DNA from: an uncultured Lacinutrix sp.
Lineage (GTDB): Bacteria; Bacteroidota; Bacteroidia; Flavobacteriales; Flavobacteriaceae
Direction of reading: 5' to 3'
Length of the DNA: 8,958 bases
Assembly (NCBI GenBank): GCA_937916035.1
Contig: CALGIH010000233.1
Span: forward strand, 1 to 8,958
Under the pieces are notes generated by a model that was not told the DNA's origin, searched no databases, and was given only the letters and a program-made list of their open reading frames with translations. Position numbers and translations under genes: made by a program. Positions 6,494-8,958 of the stretch are shown here, piece after piece. Numbering within the stretch: the stretch's first letter is position 1; every line of letters starts with the position of its first letter.

Positions 6494-8305
6494 ATGGTTC
6501 ATTTATCCACGTTTGACATTGCTCTTATTGTCTTCTTTTTTGCAGTCACTCTTTTTATAGGTATTTACGTTTCAAAACAATCAGGAAAAAGTTCTGCTGA
6601 GTATTTTCTATCAGGAAGAAGTATGCCTTGGTGGTTACTTGGTGTTTCAATGGTTGCTACAACCTTTTCTACAGATACACCAAACTTAGTGACAGATATT
6701 GTAAGAACCAAAGGTGTTTCTGGAAATTGGGTGTGGTGGGCTTTTTTAATTACTGGATTGCTAACCGTTTTTGTATATGCAAAACTCTGGAGAAAATCTA
6801 ATGTAAATACAGACATTGAGTTTTATGAATTACGTTATGGAGGCGCTCCAGCTCGTTTTTTAAGAAGTTTTAGAGCAGTTTATCTCGGCATTATTTTCAA
6901 TATTCTAGCCATGGCAGGAGTAACGCTTGCAGCGATTAAGATAGGAAGTGTTATGCTTGGTTTGCAACCTTGGGAAACTGTGGTTTATGCAGGAGTTATT
7001 ACAGTTATATTTAGTGCCTTAGGAGGCTTTAAAGGAGTTGTTTATACAGATTTTATTTTATTTTTTACAGCAATGGCTGGAGCTTTAGGAGCTGCATATT
7101 ATTTAGTTGGATTGCCGGAAATAGGAGGTTTGGAAGCGCTTTTACAGCATGAAAACGTAGCAGATAAATTAAATATTTTACCAGATTTCACGGACAAAGA
7201 AGCTTTAATCACACTGTTTATCATTCCGTTAACTGTACAATGGTGGAGTTCATGGTATCCAGGATCCGAACCTGGAGGAGGCGGTTATATTGCACAGCGT
7301 ATGTTGGCTGCAAAAGATGAAAATCATGCCATTGGAGCAACCTTCTTTTTTAATATTATGCACTATGCTTTACGTCCTTGGCCTTGGATTATTGTGGCCT
7401 TAGCATCATTAGTAGTGTTTCCAGATTTGGCAAGCATACAAGAGGCATTCCCAAATGTGACTCAAGATAAATTAGGTCATGATTTAGCGTATTCAGCGAT
7501 GCTTACGAAACTTCCAAGTGGATTACTCGGATTGGTTTTAGCATCTTTGGTTGCGGCATATATGAGTACCATTTCTACACACTTAAATTGGGGAGCATCA
7601 TATATTGTTAATGACTTTTATAAACAACAGATTAATAAAAACGCAACAGATAAACAATTGGTAAGAGTTGGCCGTTTATCAACTGTGATTTTGATGGTTT
7701 GCAGTGCCTTATTTGCTTTGGTACTTACCAACGCACTTCAACTTTTTGATATTATTTTAATGTTTGGTGCAGGAACTGGACTTATCTTTATCTTGAGATG
7801 GTTTTGGTGGCGCATTAATGCATGGAGTGAAATTTCGGCAATGTTAGTTTCTGGAATTGTCTCAATACTGTTAGCATTTACGCCTTTGGGTGGTTACTTT
7901 TTTGGTGATGATGGCTTAATGGCTTCATACGCAAAATTCCCTATGATTGTTTTAGTGACTACTGTAGTTTGGGTTGTTGTTACTTATGCAACACAAGCAG
8001 AAAGTAAAACGGTTCTTCAAAAGTTTTATATAAAAATACAGCCTGGTGGTCCAGGATGGAATAAAGTAGTCAATGAAGCTAAAGAAGAAAATATAGAAAT
8101 TGTTAAGACTAATGAAGGCTGGAGCGTGCCATCTGGAATTATTGCTATGTTTGTTGGTTGTGCATTTATTTATAGTATCATGTTTGCTACAGGAAACCTT
8201 ATCTATGGCAATTATACTGATGTATTTATGCTTCTAGGAGTTGCTCTTGTTACTGGAATCATTTTGTTGAAACTTTGGAAAAAAATTAAGGCTAATATTC
8301 TATAG
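6494..8305 (+). CDS. Sodium:solute symporter (SSS family)
   Basis: A 603-residue inner-membrane transporter with a LeuT-type fold, using the sodium gradient to import an organic solute. It has about 13-15 hydrophobic helices, the first at 7-26 and the last at about 577-595. Family signatures are AEYFLSGRSMPWWLLGVSMV (35-54) after the first helix, SALGGFKGVVYTDF (174-187), the loop PGSEPGGGGYIAQRML (256-271), and AAYMSTISTHLNWGASYIVN (354-373). The last corresponds to the helix supplying Na2-site Ser/Thr residues (S358, T359, S361, T362). A longer hydrophilic loop lies at about 503-545. The substrate is not visible from sequence alone. The next gene is NagX-like, and in related Flavobacteriia such pairs occur with N-acetylglucosamine or glycoside-hydrolase genes, so an amino sugar or a related sugar is my inference. 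Start ATG 6494 precedes the first helix directly. It lies 10 bases after the acetyltransferase gene, with no convincing promoter in between. Confidence 0.92.
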   Translation: MVHLSTFDIALIVFFFAVTLFIGIYVSKQSGKSSAEYFLSGRSMPWWLLGVSMVATTFSTDTPNLVTDIVRTKGVSGNWVWWAFLITGLLTVFVYAKLWRKSNVNTDIEFYELRYGGAPARFLRSFRAVYLGIIFNILAMAGVTLAAIKIGSVMLGLQPWETVVYAGVITVIFSALGGFKGVVYTDFILFFTAMAGALGAAYYLVGLPEIGGLEALLQHENVADKLNILPDFTDKEALITLFIIPLTVQWWSSWYPGSEPGGGGYIAQRMLAAKDENHAIGATFFFNIMHYALRPWPWIIVALASLVVFPDLASIQEAFPNVTQDKLGHDLAYSAMLTKLPSGLLGLVLASLVAAYMSTISTHLNWGASYIVNDFYKQQINKNATDKQLVRVGRLSTVILMVCSALFALVLTNALQLFDIILMFGAGTGLIFILRWFWWRINAWSEISAMLVSGIVSILLAFTPLGGYFFGDDGLMASYAKFPMIVLVTTVVWVVVTYATQAESKTVLQKFYIKIQPGGPGWNKVVNEAKEENIEIVKTNEGWSVPSGIIAMFVGCAFIYSIMFATGNLIYGNYTDVFMLLGVALVTGIILLKLWKKIKANIL

Positions 8306-8309
8306 TGAG

Positions 8310-8958
8310 GTGTTACCTTCTAAGCGCATAGAATCCGTTGATTTATTTAGAGGATTAACTATTGTAGCTATGATTCTTGTAAATAATCCAGGAAGTTGGA
8401 GTCATGTATATGCGCCTTTACTTCATGCTGAATGGCATGGACTTACACCAACAGACCTTATTTTTCCTTTCTTTTTATTTATTGTCGGGATTTCTATTCA
8501 TTTAACGTATCGGAATAAATCAGCAACCAAATCTGTTTACAAGAAGATTGTAATTAGAAGTTTAAAACTATTTGGTTTAGGATTTTTTCTAGCTTGGTTT
8601 CTACCTTATGTTCCTTTTTTTAGAGATTTAGAAGTTGTTAGGATTCCTGGAGTATTACAAAGAATAGGATTGGTGTTTTTAGTTTCTGCAATTTTTTATT
8701 TAAATTTTAATTGGAAGGTGTTATTAGGTATTACCATAAGTATATTGATAGGCTATTTTATATTGCTTGGGTTTGCTACGTTACCTGATGGAAATTTACC
8801 AACATTTGATAGAGCTCCAAACAATTGGGCAATGTATATCGATTTACATATTATTGGAGAACATATGTGGAAAAATGATTATGATCCTGAAGGCTTAATG
8901 AGTTCTTTACCAGCAATATCAACTTGTATTTCAGGGATTTTGGTTGGTAGAATGTTAA
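8310..8958 (+). CDS. NagX / heparan-alpha-glucosaminide acetyltransferase-like membrane protein (3' end outside window)
   Basis: The frame is open for 216 codons to the window edge. It begins at GTG 8310, 4 bases after the symporter stop; no in-frame ATG lies before the conserved start KRIESVDLFRGLTIVAMILV, so GTG is the best start. This RxxSxDxxRGxTI opening is the signature of the acyltransferase group around HGSNAT/NagX (DUF5009-like). The segment HAEWHGLTPTDLIFPFFLFI (39-58) matches the HGSNAT region HxxWNGLTxADLVFP, in which the proposed acetyl-accepting His of the human enzyme lies; H39 is its counterpart. Hydrophobic helices are seen at about 13-25, 50-66, 85-103, 118-130 and 136-155. 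Family members transfer an acetyl group across a membrane to terminal glucosamine; for bacterial NagX a role in amino-sugar use is inferred from gene context. Pairing with the symporter fits import and modification of an amino sugar. About half of the protein is present. Confidence 0.85.
   Translation, partial: MLPSKRIESVDLFRGLTIVAMILVNNPGSWSHVYAPLLHAEWHGLTPTDLIFPFFLFIVGISIHLTYRNKSATKSVYKKIVIRSLKLFGLGFFLAWFLPYVPFFRDLEVVRIPGVLQRIGLVFLVSAIFYLNFNWKVLLGITISILIGYFILLGFATLPDGNLPTFDRAPNNWAMYIDLHIIGEHMWKNDYDPEGLMSSLPAISTCISGILVGRML

Overview
The window looks like chromosomal DNA of a marine-type Bacteroidota, most probably a Flavobacteriaceae member. It is AT-rich. Its promoter-like boxes follow the Bacteroidota TAnnTTTG pattern, the gene starts lack strong Shine-Dalgarno sequences, and the gene families (short DnaE next to DinB, XRE-S24 regulator, SSS symporter followed by a NagX-like acyltransferase) are typical of that group. 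The genus assignment is not possible from what I can see.

Layout. At the left edge (3-113, +) is the tail of a membrane protein, probably a TauE/SafE-type permease, followed by a bidirectional hairpin terminator (148-177). From there to 850 lies a decayed stretch on the minus strand. It holds a 39-codon N-terminal remnant of an SRAP (YedK/HMCES) protein, a frameshifted unrecognised reading frame, and a short possible C-terminal remnant. From 852 to 5074, also on the minus strand, is a tight two-gene DNA-damage polymerase operon: a short DnaE-type alpha subunit (dnaE) whose stop codon overlaps the start of a catalytically intact Y-family polymerase (dinB). The SRAP remnant starts 25 bases after dinB and was probably the third gene of this operon.

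From 5152 onward, on the plus strand and divergent from dnaE, is a closely packed run of four genes: an XRE-HTH/S24 (LexA-like, self-cleaving) repressor, a GNAT acetyltransferase, a sodium:solute symporter, and the start of a NagX/heparan-alpha-glucosaminide-acetyltransferase-like membrane protein that runs off the right edge. Gaps are 0, 10 and 4 bases.

How it fits together. The 77-base intergenic region between dnaE and the regulator contains two facing TAnnTTTG boxes, a perfect CTACA-ATA-TGTAG inverted repeat between them, and a second partial copy 22 bases away that overlaps the regulator's own box. The simplest reading (inference) is that the S24 repressor controls both itself and the dnaE-dinB operon, and is inactivated by RecA-stimulated self-cleavage after DNA damage. 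The symporter/NagX pair belongs to amino-sugar uptake or recycling in related organisms; its placement downstream of the damage-responsive regulator with no visible promoter of its own is the oddest aspect of the locus. I see no mobile element, CRISPR array, rRNA or tRNA. I do not see a clearly new system. The most unusual parts are the decayed SRAP region, the shared operator region and the repressor-transporter gene run.
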